Shown here: positions 1 through 8,255 of the stretch, in pieces
Position numbering within the stretch: position 1 is the stretch's first letter
Layout: each line of letters opens with the position of its first letter
Source of the DNA: an uncultured Alphaproteobacteria bacterium
Lineage (GTDB): Bacteria > Pseudomonadota > Alphaproteobacteria > Caulobacterales > Parvularculaceae
DNA: 64,000 bases
NCBI GenBank assembly: GCA_902826095.1
Contig: CADEDN010000004.1
Span: 145,177-209,176 of the forward strand
Direction of reading: 5' to 3'
Notes under the pieces: model-generated
Seen by the model: the letters and a program-made list of their open reading frames with translations, nothing else
Database searches by the model: none
What the model was told of the DNA's origin: nothing
Program-made: the position numbers and the translations under genes

Positions 1-526
1 CGGTCGCGCCTTTGCCGGCGAGGATTTTGGGTTTGAATTTGGCGATGCGCGCAATCCGCGTCGCCGGCGACTTTGCCGAGGCGAGGTTGATGAGATAGCT
101 CCTTTGCCGTCCGGGCGTGAGGGCGCCGAAGGCGTCCGCAAGTTCAGGATCGCAATCAAGGGCCTCAATTAATTCTTCAGGCGGCTCTATTTCTGTTTGC
201 TCTCTCGGCGCCTTGACGCCGGCGTCGGCGCGGTGGGCTTTGACGCTCGTCGAGTCGATCATCTCGGCGCTAGCGGGAAAGCGGGCCTGCAATTGCTCGA
301 AGATCGACTGCCAGATGCCCTGCTTCGACCAGCGGTTGAACCGGTTGTAAACCGTCGTATGCGGACCATACCGTTCAGGCAGATCGTCCCAAGGCATGCC
401 GGTGCGCAGTACGTAAAAGATGCCGCTTATCACCCTCCGGTCGTCGCTACGCTCTCCGCCTTGACGGGTCGGCGGCAAAAGGGGTTCAATCACAGCCCAT
501 TCTTGATCGGTCAGGTCAAATCGCAT
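1..526 (-). pseudogene. IS5-family transposase N-terminus fused to YdeI/OmdA-type C-terminus (partial)
   Basis: An open frame starts at the ATG on 526-524 and runs off the left edge (about 175 codons visible). Residues 1 to about 100 read as the first half of an IS5/IS427-type transposase: LTDQEWAVIEPLLPP, the GMPWDDLPERYG block, and DSTSVKAHR, which normally carries the first DDE aspartate. From about residue 113 the frame changes to an OmdA/YdeI-like tail, with PPEELIEALDCDPELADAF, then ALTPGRQRSY and a KILAGKG ending. The transposase catalytic core downstream of DSTSVKAHR is absent. I infer a deletion in or beside an IS copy that fused the two genes in frame. The chimera cannot transpose; whether it is made is unknown. 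Confidence 0.7.
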
Positions 527-615
527 GGCGCAAGCTCCCGTGAATGGGAGTTTGAATCAACGTTCGGCCTACCCGACAAGCGAAGATTTGGGTTTAGACC
601 CTAACTCTTCTATGT
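190..615 (-). mobile_element. Truncated IS5-family insertion sequence remnant
   Basis: The transposase-like coding part covers roughly 190-526. The element should end a little upstream of the start codon, and the short A/T-richer run at 580-612, containing TTTAGACCCTAACTC, is the likeliest place for the terminal inverted repeat. The other end and the second half of the transposase are missing, so no target duplication can be checked here. The outer limit is approximate. Confidence 0.5.
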
Positions 616-738
616 TGCCGGCTTTCGCGAGTCATTTTTCGGCAGCAATGCCTCATCGAGAAGCCAAGTTTCGCTTTTGCAAAGACGACCTGCGAGATGC
701 CGGCGGCGGCCCATTAGGAACGGTCCGCTTTCGGATCA

Positions 739-1314
739 TCAATCGACTCGCGTGCAAACCATTTCATAGGTAGGCGCCGACCAGGTCTTTCCGCCGTCCG
801 TCGAGCGCGTGGCGGCCATTCGAAAAGAATTCGCCCGAATGTCGAAGTAGCGCTCGCGACTGAGGATAGCGCCTTCAGCGCCGGTCGATGGGGTTTCGAC
901 CACGAACTCGCCTTCGACAAACGCGCCCTCGGACTGGGTCCACGTATCCCAACCGGCGTAGTAGTTTCGGCCCTCCCAGCTTCTTGTCTTCGAATTGTAG
1001 GTCCGCAACTCGGCGCCCGTGGAATAAGCGTCCCGCCATTCCTGCATGATCGCAAATCCATTGACGATCCACGTATTGTGCCAGCGCGCCTCATAGGCGA
1101 GATCGCCATTAGGTTGATGCAGCACGACGGCGGCCTTCCAATCCCCGATCAGGAATTCAAGTTGCTGCAGTTCGGCGGGAGCGCCGGGATTGCGGACGCC
1201 GATCGGCGAATCAGGATTTGGCTGATACTGGATCGGCGGCGTCTCTGCGAGACTGCTTGTCGACAACGCCGCCGCTATCGCCGTCAGAACGCTGACCCTG
1301 CTTCTCTTGAACAT
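739..1314 (-). CDS. Exported DUF1579-like beta-barrel protein
   Basis: This 191-residue protein of unknown function has an N-terminal signal peptide (MFKRSRVSVLTAIAAALS, cleavage near SLA-ET). The ATG at 1314 was chosen over the longer open frame because it places the signal peptide at the N-terminus and has a G-rich stretch upstream. The mature part has the features of DUF1579/THAP4-like small beta-barrels: LEFLIGDWKA near the start and a C-terminal DGGKTWSAPTYEM strand pair. A close relative lies directly upstream (1529-2176) and a third at 11332-11895. Small lipophilic ligand binding is the family-level guess; nothing here proves it. Confidence 0.6.
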   Translation of the reverse strand: MFKRSRVSVLTAIAAALSTSSLAETPPIQYQPNPDSPIGVRNPGAPAELQQLEFLIGDWKAAVVLHQPNGDLAYEARWHNTWIVNGFAIMQEWRDAYSTGAELRTYNSKTRSWEGRNYYAGWDTWTQSEGAFVEGEFVVETPSTGAEGAILSRERYFDIRANSFRMAATRSTDGGKTWSAPTYEMVCTRVD

Positions 1315-1528
1315 TCTTGCAACCCCTAATTGCGATTCTACGAGAGTTGAGGCGGTACCGCCGGGAAAGCGGACCTCGCGTGATCTGTCGAGGGCTCGAA
1401 GCCGATTGACAAACCATGCGCGTTGCGAGTTCGCAAAGGGTTGGCGACAGGCATGAGATCGATCAACATGGCGGCGCCTTTGACGCAGACGGATAATGCA
1501 GGCGGAAGCCCGCGCTGCGGCGATGACT

Positions 1529-2176
1529 TCATTGGCATTTGAATTCCGTCGCAAGACGCGCGCGTTCGTAAATCGCCTCATATCCGCCGGTCTTCCATGA
1601 TCTTCCTTCGTCGGCCGACACTTGCAGGCTGACCTCGATCCGGTCGTCCGCCGCCAGATGATACCGGTAGCGCTCTATCTGGTCGGCTCCGGCGAACATT
1701 TCGCCTTGGACGGTGACCACGAGGTCGCCATTGTCGATCGCGCCGTCGAGGAACTTGCGATTGCCGAGGCTGTTGACCGCCGCGCCGACCAAAGCGCCGG
1801 TCGAGGGGCGAACCATCCAGACCGCGCTGCTAACAAAATTCGGCGCGCCGGGCGAAAACGGATCCTCCAGGTCACTTTGAAATTCGATCGCCCTGCCGCT
1901 CATCGTCCGAAGAATTCTTTCAGTTCCATAACCCACAAGGTCGGGCCCGTTCTTCTGTTTGTATGTCGATATCGATCGCCATTCGCCGAGAAAGGGAAAT
2001 AACTGGCGCAATGCGTCGTCGCCATCATTCCCGGCGTCGGCGCATGAGCGCGACGCGCTGCTCTTGTCTTCCGGAACGGAGGCGGCTCGGAAGTCACGAT
2101 CCTGCTGCGCGCTTGCGCCTTGCGAGAAGGCAAAAATATAAAGTCCCGCCAACGCCTCGACCCCGAAAAATTTCAT
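1529..2176 (-). CDS. Exported DUF1579-like protein, paralogue of the next gene
   Basis: This 215-residue protein has a probable signal peptide (MKFFGVEALAGLYIFAFS, then ASA-QQ). The mature region has the same layout as the gene at 739-1314: FLGEWRSIST near the front and SADEGRSWKTGGYEAIYER near the end, as in DUF1579-like barrels. It starts 18 bp after the stop of the amidohydrolase gene, so the two are probably cotranscribed, and the third gene follows after about 215 bp. Function is not known; the duplication next to an exported hydrolase suggests a shared extracytoplasmic role. Confidence 0.6.
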   Translation of the reverse strand: MKFFGVEALAGLYIFAFSQGASAQQDRDFRAASVPEDKSSASRSCADAGNDGDDALRQLFPFLGEWRSISTYKQKNGPDLVGYGTERILRTMSGRAIEFQSDLEDPFSPGAPNFVSSAVWMVRPSTGALVGAAVNSLGNRKFLDGAIDNGDLVVTVQGEMFAGADQIERYRYHLAADDRIEVSLQVSADEGRSWKTGGYEAIYERARLATEFKCQ

Positions 2177-2194
2177 ATGTCTGTCCAGTCAATT

Positions 2195-3658
2195 TCAGTC
2201 TTGGAGATCGACAAGCTTGTCGGCCCCCACGCGACAGACTTCTCCGCGCGTCAGATGTTGCCAGAGCAGCCATCCAATCGTCGCATAGGCGTTCGAGGTG
2301 CGGGCGCCTGTTTGCTCCAGTCGGTCAAGCGCATGGCGATCATAATAACGGTCGTTCGCAAACACGCCGAGCGGGCGGCGAAGGGTGGAGAGATCTTCAA
2401 GTGGATTGCCTGCGACGACGACCAATTCGGCGCGCGCGCCGGGCGCGACGACGCCGATTTCTCCTGACATTTGCAGCGCGGCTGCTGCTGCGGCTGTACC
2501 GCTATGGAGGATTTGATACGGCCCGACGCCGGCGCCCGCGTTCAAGGCGATTTCGTCGTGAAGGGAACGGCCGGCGACCGTAAAAGCGGGACCCGTGTCG
2601 GTCCCCAGCAGCACGGCGCCGCCGCGATCATACATGCGGCGAGTCAGTTCTGTCATCAGGCGCATTTTCCGGGCGATGCGATCGGGCTTGCCGTTACGGA
2701 TAAAATCATCGGCGGCGCGATGATCGAAAAATTGCACGACCGGGTTAATGCGGTCCATGTCCACCGAGGCGAGAAAGCCCTGCGGATCAGCGTTAGCCAG
2801 CTGCAAGTTGCGATAAGCGACCAATGTCGGCGTGATCGTGGTGTTCGCCGCGATTAACTGATCGACGACGCCGTCGAGGCGCGCCTCCGCGCCGTCTTCG
2901 GTCATGAAGACGCTGTAGAATTCTTCGGCGTGTTCAATCGAGACCATGTCAGCGCCCAGGATGTCATCGAGCGACATGGCGCGCGGCAGATGGCCGGCCA
3001 CATCAAAGTTTGCCTTGCGCGCTTCGTCGACCACCGCGGAAAATATGTCGGGTTGAACGCCATCATATACCTTGATGAAGTCGTAACCACAGTCGCGATA
3101 CCTGCGCACGAGAGACCGCGCGTCCGCGACGTCGCGCGGAAAGACGTGAAAGGGCGCGAATTCGCCGCCATTGATCGTCGGTGACGCGGTGACGAGCCGC
3201 GGTCCAGGAAATTTGCCGCTCGCGGTTTCCGCGCGCCAGCGCAAATGCATCGGCATGCCCATCATGTTTCTGACGGTGGTCACGCCGCTCGCGAGATAGT
3301 TCACGAGATCCGAGCGATCGAAGATGTGAGTGTGCATGTCGATCAGCCCCGGCATCAACGTCAGCCCGGCGCCGTCGACGACCGCTTGGCCCTCGGCATT
3401 TTCCGGCGGCGACTCTGAGATCGAGCTGATGCGGCCTTCTTCGATCACGACGAATCGATGCGGAAGAATCTCGCTGTCCGCCATCGTCAGCACGTCGATG
3501 TTGGCGATCACCACGCTTTCCGCCGGCGCGCCATGCGTTCCCGGGTCGAACCGCTCGACCATGGCGTATGGAATGCTCGCAAGGAGTGCGATGACGGCGA
3601 GCGCGAGAACGGCGGCCAAGATCCCGCCGAACCGACGCGTTCCTTCGATCAGTGTCAT
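2195..3658 (-). CDS. Membrane-anchored amidohydrolase (imidazolonepropionase-like)
   Basis: This 487-residue metal-dependent hydrolase has one N-terminal membrane segment at residues 11-33. Amidohydrolase-superfamily landmarks are visible: GLIDMHTH at 104-111 with the HxH metal ligands, then a KVYDG lysine, a GHLPRAM histidine, an EHAEEF histidine and the LGTDTG aspartate. The start was set at the ATG on 3658, which is preceded by AGGAGA; the longer frame lacks a signal. The catalytic domain would face the periplasm. Substrate cannot be told; relatives include exported dipeptidase-like enzymes. It heads a minus-strand unit with two DUF1579-like genes. Confidence 0.8.
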   Translation of the reverse strand: MTLIEGTRRFGGILAAVLALAVIALLASIPYAMVERFDPGTHGAPAESVVIANIDVLTMADSEILPHRFVVIEEGRISSISESPPENAEGQAVVDGAGLTLMPGLIDMHTHIFDRSDLVNYLASGVTTVRNMMGMPMHLRWRAETASGKFPGPRLVTASPTINGGEFAPFHVFPRDVADARSLVRRYRDCGYDFIKVYDGVQPDIFSAVVDEARKANFDVAGHLPRAMSLDDILGADMVSIEHAEEFYSVFMTEDGAEARLDGVVDQLIAANTTITPTLVAYRNLQLANADPQGFLASVDMDRINPVVQFFDHRAADDFIRNGKPDRIARKMRLMTELTRRMYDRGGAVLLGTDTGPAFTVAGRSLHDEIALNAGAGVGPYQILHSGTAAAAAALQMSGEIGVVAPGARAELVVVAGNPLEDLSTLRRPLGVFANDRYYDRHALDRLEQTGARTSNAYATIGWLLWQHLTRGEVCRVGADKLVDLQD

Positions 3659-3819
3659 TTTCTCCTGCCTGCGCATGTTCACAATTGGACCTGAATACGG
3701 CGCAGCCATGACTGGCAGCTGCGTTTTATCGACGAGGATGCATAAGCGACGGCGCATTTGCCCCTAAGCGGCTTGCGACAAACGGCGGAATTTCGACGTC
3801 GAAACCGCAGGCGGCGATC

Positions 3820-4839
3820 TTACCGCCACGCCGATCGCTTCAGCATGAGCAGCATGAGCAGCAGCAAGACGGCGCCGCCGCCGATCCAATATGGTCCATT
3901 CGGGAGTTTGATCGCTGCGTACGCTGCGGCGGCGACAAGGGTTACGGCCGGCAGGACCGTCAATGTGGATGCGCGCCAGATGATGCGCGCCCAATCCCTC
4001 GCCTCCGCGCCGATGGAGCGGCGGAACGCGACAAGCGCGATCAGGGCGAGCGCGATTTTGACGACGTTTCCTTCTGTGGGGAGAGGAAAATTGATGATGG
4101 CGTGGGCGATGATGGCGGGCGCGAGCGACCCCGATCGCAGCGTCAGGAAACCGAATGCGAGGCTCGCGAGAACAAGGCCGACAAGCGTCAGCGCCATCGC
4201 GGCGTCCGGGCGCAAATACTGGAAATGCAGCGCGGAGAACACGAGCGTCGTCATGACAAGCGCCGCGCCGGGCGCAAATCCCTCGCCAAGACGGCCGAGA
4301 ACGTAACCGCGCCAGGCGAGCTCCTCGACAAGCGGCGGAACCGCGAAGCTGCCGACCGCCATGAAGAGCCAGAAAGTCCAGTCCCAGCGCGCCCCGCGCA
4401 GCGCCGCCCAGATCGGCGTGTCCTCGCCGATCGGCGCCACATCCTGAAGGATGAAGACAAGGGCCGGAATAACGCCGACAAGAAGGCCGGCGATCACGCC
4501 TGAACCGATAGCGCGCCGCCAGCCGCCTTGCGGAGCAGCGATCGCGTAATGGCGCAGTCGATTGCGGCCGCGCGCCAGCCCCAGGACGATTATCAGCGCC
4601 GCCATGACGCCATATTGCGCCGCGAACTGCACCCCGATGGCTGCGCTGGCGGCGACAAAGTCTTGGGTCGCATTGCCGGCGAGGCCGAGCGCCTCACCAA
4701 GGCTTGGCGTCCAGACTTGCTGGACCATCACGGCGGCGACGATGCTCACGATGACCACCAGAGTGGTCTCCAGCAGGCCTGAGATCGCCAGCAGCCAGTG
4801 GCGCTGGTGTTTGGGCGGCGTGAATGCAGTCTCGGTCAT
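3820..4839 (-). CDS. CPBP-family intramembrane glutamic endopeptidase (Abi/CAAX protease-like)
   Basis: This 339-residue polytopic membrane protein has about eight hydrophobic segments. The two CPBP signatures are intact: EELAWRG at residues 172-178 (the EExxxR motif) and FSALHF around residue 205 (the FxxxH motif). The start at 4839 (MTETAF) was chosen because it is preceded by GGAG and avoids an unlikely charged extension. The upstream AraC-type regulator is on the same strand, with a 17-bp palindrome between them. CPBP proteases in bacteria act in prenyl-protein processing, bacteriocin immunity or regulated proteolysis; which applies here is unknown. Confidence 0.85.
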   Translation of the reverse strand: MTETAFTPPKHQRHWLLAISGLLETTLVVIVSIVAAVMVQQVWTPSLGEALGLAGNATQDFVAASAAIGVQFAAQYGVMAALIIVLGLARGRNRLRHYAIAAPQGGWRRAIGSGVIAGLLVGVIPALVFILQDVAPIGEDTPIWAALRGARWDWTFWLFMAVGSFAVPPLVEELAWRGYVLGRLGEGFAPGAALVMTTLVFSALHFQYLRPDAAMALTLVGLVLASLAFGFLTLRSGSLAPAIIAHAIINFPLPTEGNVVKIALALIALVAFRRSIGAEARDWARIIWRASTLTVLPAVTLVAAAAYAAIKLPNGPYWIGGGAVLLLLMLLMLKRSAWR

Positions 4840-4905
4840 GAGGGCGATCTCCAGTTTTCGCCCCTGTGCATCGACGCGTCGCGTCCTCATGTCGTCCGGA
4901 ACGCG

Positions 4906-4922
4906 CCAGACTAATAGTCTGG
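4906..4922. promoter_or_regulatory. 17-bp perfect palindrome upstream of the CPBP gene
   Basis: CCAGACT-AAT-AGTCTGG has two 7-bp arms around a 3-bp centre, in the 110-bp gap between the AraC-type gene and the CPBP gene. Size and placement fit an operator for the downstream gene. There is no T-run, so a terminator is less likely. Confidence 0.45.
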
Positions 4923-4949
4923 ACGCACAATTCGAGTGATTACAAGCAG

Positions 4950-6038
4950 TTAGCTTGCCTGATGAACAGCGCGCCAACGGGCCGGAGAGACGCCCTCCGC
5001 AGCCTGGAACGCCGCATAGAAGGCGCTCTTTGACCCGAAGCCCGCGTCGTGCGCGAGGCTGAGCAGGGTGACTCGCGAATTTTTTGGGTCCCTCGCGAGC
5101 TGCTTCACGGTCTCGACCCGTGCGCGATTCATGAAGTCATGAAAGTTCGTTTCTCCGCCAAGTTGCAGCGCGCGCGTCAGACGAAAGCGCGCCCAGCCGA
5201 TGCGGTCGGCAAGGTCCGCCGCCGTCAGGCCGCCATCGACATGCGGCTCGTTGGCGGCCACGAATTGGCGCAGCCGCGCGAAGTCGGCGCGCGCATCCGC
5301 CAGATCGACCTTGTCCGGCGCATCGTCATCCCTGCCGTCAAGGAGAAAGACCTGCGTCTGCAAGGTCCCCCGCCACCCGACATAGGCGACCTGCGCAACC
5401 TGGGCGCTGATCAGCAGGGCGACATGAAAGGGCGTGGTTAAGGCGCCGGTGAGCGAAAGCAGGAATACGGCTCCTTGCACCACCAGCAAGGCGATCGTCG
5501 ACAACGCCCAGATCCGCGTCCATGCGAGACCCGAGGATTGAAGGTTCGAAAGCCGTTGTTTAAGCCGCGCCCGATAAGCGCGAAGGCGCGCCAATGCGGC
5601 AATCGGGTAGGCCAGCGTCAACAGCAGGGCCAACGGCGGAACGAGCGCGACCCAGCGTGGAACATCCGCCAGAATTGCTCCCGACTCGACGCTCAGCGGA
5701 AACAACAAAGGCAGCGCGATGGTCGCGACGATAATCGCCAGCGCCGGCGCCGCGAACAGCGGCCCCTTGTGCGGCGGTCCCGCCGTAAATGTCCAAGCAT
5801 GGAGAAATTGCGCCGGCGCGAGCAAGGCGGCGGCGCACTGACTCGCCAATGCCAGAACCGTCAGCGCTGTCGCATTTGATACAATCTGCATGGCGGCGAA
5901 GGTGAAGAAGTAGGCGAGAAAGACTGAAAGCCAGGCCGCAAGCCAAGCGTCCCCCAATACGTGTTTCGGTTTCCTCATCAGCAGGGCCAGCAGGAACGCG
6001 CATAGCACCGCACCCATGCCTGTCAGCGCTGCGATCAT
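4950..6038 (-). CDS. AraC-family regulator with N-terminal membrane domain
   Basis: This 362-residue protein has roughly seven hydrophobic segments in the first 220 residues, followed by a C-terminal AraC helix-turn-helix pair (ADRIGWARFRLTRAL, then DAGFGSKSAFYAAF and GVSPARWR). Membrane-anchored AraC proteins of this layout are common in Hyphomonas-like alphaproteobacteria. The start at ATG 6038 puts the first membrane helix at the N-terminus; an upstream in-frame start at 6098 is possible. The gene is divergent from the NTF2-like gene at 6234 and upstream of the CPBP protease, so it may control either. The signal it senses is unknown. Confidence 0.8.
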   Translation of the reverse strand: MIAALTGMGAVLCAFLLALLMRKPKHVLGDAWLAAWLSVFLAYFFTFAAMQIVSNATALTVLALASQCAAALLAPAQFLHAWTFTAGPPHKGPLFAAPALAIIVATIALPLLFPLSVESGAILADVPRWVALVPPLALLLTLAYPIAALARLRAYRARLKQRLSNLQSSGLAWTRIWALSTIALLVVQGAVFLLSLTGALTTPFHVALLISAQVAQVAYVGWRGTLQTQVFLLDGRDDDAPDKVDLADARADFARLRQFVAANEPHVDGGLTAADLADRIGWARFRLTRALQLGGETNFHDFMNRARVETVKQLARDPKNSRVTLLSLAHDAGFGSKSAFYAAFQAAEGVSPARWRAVHQAS

Positions 6039-6233
6039 TAAGAGTCGCCCCCGGTCCGCCCAGCGTTGTCCACGTCTTCTGGCACAGTTCCACGCCAAGG
6101 TCGAAGGAGAGGAGTCTTTGCGGATATCCGACCACGGGTTTGGCCCGGGAATTCCGGGTTTGGTCGCAAACAGGGGGACTTGGCGCGGCCGGCGTGCTTC
6201 TTTTCAGCACGTTTTTATCTGACGAGGTGTCTG

Positions 6234-6746
6234 ATGCTGCGCAATTTGGCGTTTGTCTTAATATTGGCGTTCGGCGCGGCGGCGCCGTCACTGGCCGGAC
6301 AATCGGGTCCAAATGAAAGCGAGAAGATCGCGCGGGCGTATATGCAGGCCTATTCAGAAGCGAATTGGGATGCGATGGCGCCTTACATGGCCGACGATTA
6401 CATGCTGGTCGACCGGACGAATCCCGATCCGTCGTTCGAGCCGGAGCACAAGGGGCCGAACGCGGCGTTGCAGATGTTGCGCGCATTCGGGCGCGATCAG
6501 GGCGTCATTGAGCTCGGCTTTGAATTTCCGGTGGTGTTCGAGAGCAATGACATTGTCGTCTTCTCCGGCTTTGTGAATGTGCACGCGGCGCCGCCGGGCG
6601 TCGACTTCGCCTATAGATGGCGCGCGGAGCAGGTCAGCGTGATCACGGTCAAAGGCGGGCGAGTAGTGCGCCACGAGGATTTCGCAAACTACGGCGGGGC
6701 GACGACGACGCGACTGCCGCGCCCGGCGCCAGGGTCGCATGAGTGA
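6234..6746 (+). CDS. Exported NTF2/SnoaL-like protein
   Basis: This 170-residue protein has a clear signal peptide (MLRNLAFVLILAFGAAAPSL). The mature part is an NTF2-like fold: an amphipathic helix (ARAYMQAYSEANWDAMAPYM), the ADDYMLVDR strand, and a C-terminal ITVKGGRVVRHEDF strand pair typical of SnoaL-like domains. The start at 6234 has GAGG upstream. The next gene's ATG shares one base with this stop codon, implying translational coupling. It may be a binding protein or a small enzyme; no catalytic residue set can be assigned. Confidence 0.7.
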   Translation: MLRNLAFVLILAFGAAAPSLAGQSGPNESEKIARAYMQAYSEANWDAMAPYMADDYMLVDRTNPDPSFEPEHKGPNAALQMLRAFGRDQGVIELGFEFPVVFESNDIVVFSGFVNVHAAPPGVDFAYRWRAEQVSVITVKGGRVVRHEDFANYGGATTTRLPRPAPGSHE

Positions 6747-7306
6747 TGTTGCGTCGTGACTTTCTGACCGCCCTCGTTTTCGCCGCAACGCCGTGGGCGA
6801 GCGACGCCTTGGCGAAGGAAGATGACGCATGGCCGAGCGGCGCAACCGAGGCGGACATTGAGAACGCTCTGCAAGCGATGAAAGCGTGGATCGCCGCCTA
6901 TCAAGCCGGCGACTATCTGGCGCAACGGCGGATGACAGATCCGCGCATGCTGAAGTGGTTCGACCGCGATCGCTGGCGCGACAAGATGAAGCGCGCGCGG
7001 CGGCGGGACGGCGCGCTGCTTTCTTATGAAATCGGCGCTTATTCCGCCGCCTCTTCCGCGGACCTTCCCTGCACCGAGATGGGGCATTGCTTCAGGGAGG
7101 GCGTCGATTACGTGATCGCGCTGGTGGAGACGCGATACGAGATCGCCACGCCGGCGCAGCCTGAATTCATCGTCGCCGCGCGTTCGGACGGCGTCTGGCG
7201 GTTCGGCGGCGGCACGATCCTCAATCGGCCGTTCGGAGAAACGGCGGTCATTCTCACCGTGCAGGACGAAAGGCGCTACAAACCGAGCTACACGATTGTG
7301 CGCTGA
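6746..7306 (+). CDS. Exported protein with Tat-like signal, unknown function
   Basis: This roughly 186-residue protein begins MLRRDFLTALVFAATPWA, which contains an RRxFL twin-arginine-like motif and suggests Tat export. The mature part starts with an NTF2/DUF4019-like helix (ALQAMKAWIAAYQAGDYLAQ), and a central segment has two cysteines (DLPCTEMGHCF). The ATG at 6746 overlaps the previous stop as TGATG; a GTG one codon earlier is an alternative. It forms a two-gene unit with the preceding NTF2-like gene and ends before a strong 20-bp-arm hairpin. Confidence 0.6.
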   Translation: MLRRDFLTALVFAATPWASDALAKEDDAWPSGATEADIENALQAMKAWIAAYQAGDYLAQRRMTDPRMLKWFDRDRWRDKMKRARRRDGALLSYEIGAYSAASSADLPCTEMGHCFREGVDYVIALVETRYEIATPAQPEFIVAARSDGVWRFGGGTILNRPFGETAVILTVQDERRYKPSYTIVR

Positions 7307-7394
7307 AAGCGCGCGCGAGCTGGAATGGCCAGACTAGCGCGCCGGGCGCGAAAGTGGAAACCGGTTTCGCGCGCAAAGGCGCGCCAAATCAATA

Positions 7395-7442
7395 GGCTAG
7401 GACATCGGGCGCGATTCCCATATCGCGCCCGATGTCCTAGCC
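7395..7442. terminator. Bidirectional hairpin between convergent genes
   Basis: Arms 7395-7414 and 7423-7442 are perfectly complementary over 20 bp (GGCTAGGACATCGGGCGCGA on the left), with an 8-nt loop. It lies between the plus-strand gene ending at 7306 and the minus-strand LytTR gene, whose stop codon is inside the right arm. There is no U-run, so it may act as a transcription block or 3'-end stabiliser rather than a classical intrinsic terminator. Confidence 0.6.
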
Positions 7443-8255
7443 GCACTCCTGAACGCCGGGTGTTCGGTTCGGTATGAACATCCCTAACGCGGCGAGCACA
7501 TCTTCGCGATAGCTGGCGCCCACGCGAATGATAGCGCCGTTTCGAAGGGTGAGAGTGACGCCGTCCCGGCCGCATCGCGACGCTGCATCGACCATGGTCT
7601 TGTTCACGAAGGCGGAGCGGTGCACCCGGAGCATGTTTCCTGGATCGAGTCTTCGACCCATGCCGTTCATGGTCTCGCGCAGGATAAAGCTTCGGTGCGC
7701 CGTGTGAACCAGGAGATAGTCGCGCGCCGCTTCGATCCAGATGACGCTCTCAATCGGAATGCGAGAGACGCCGCCAGGCCGCGGCGCCCAGATCTCGCCG
7801 TCATATTGCGGCGCCGACGACCCGGCCGGCTGGCGTAGCGCTTCAACAACCAGCTCCAGTTCCGCGATACGCTCGCCCGCCTGGCGCGCTTGAATACGGC
7901 GTCGCGCCCGCTCCAGCGCCGATAAAAGACGATCCGCCCGGATCGGCTTTAGCAGATAATCAGACGCGTCGAGGTTGAAGGCCTCCGCAGCATGGGAATC
8001 GAACGCCGTCGCGAAAATCACTTCCGGAGCCGCCGGCATGGTTTGAAACTTTCGAGCGACCTCGATGCCGCTTCCGCCCGGCATCTGTATGTCCAGCAGC
8101 ACGACATCGGGTCTCGCGGAGCCGCATTTTTTCAGCGCTTCGGCCCCCGATTGCGCTTCGCCGACCACCAAGACATCCGCCGCCCGCTCAAGCTCGAAGC
8201 GAAGGCGATCGAGCGCCAATGGCTCATCGTCGACGATCAGAACGCGCAATTTCAT
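7437..8255 (-). CDS. LytTR-family response regulator
   Basis: This 272-residue protein has a receiver domain (VLIVDDEPLALDRL; phospho-acceptor D55 in LLDIQMPG) and a C-terminal LytTR DNA-binding domain from about residue 165 (IPIESVIWIEAARDYLLVHT, then MLRVHRSAFVNK). The start at ATG 8255 overlaps the stop of the sensor kinase gene by four bases (ATGA), so the pair is translated together. The upstream extension of the frame is a shadow of the kinase gene. Targets are unknown, but the neighbouring exported-protein operons at 6234-7306 and 9514-11895 are natural candidates. Confidence 0.88.
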   Translation of the reverse strand: MKLRVLIVDDEPLALDRLRFELERAADVLVVGEAQSGAEALKKCGSARPDVVLLDIQMPGGSGIEVARKFQTMPAAPEVIFATAFDSHAAEAFNLDASDYLLKPIRADRLLSALERARRRIQARQAGERIAELELVVEALRQPAGSSAPQYDGEIWAPRPGGVSRIPIESVIWIEAARDYLLVHTAHRSFILRETMNGMGRRLDPGNMLRVHRSAFVNKTMVDAASRCGRDGVTLTLRNGAIIRVGASYREDVLAALGMFIPNRTPGVQECG

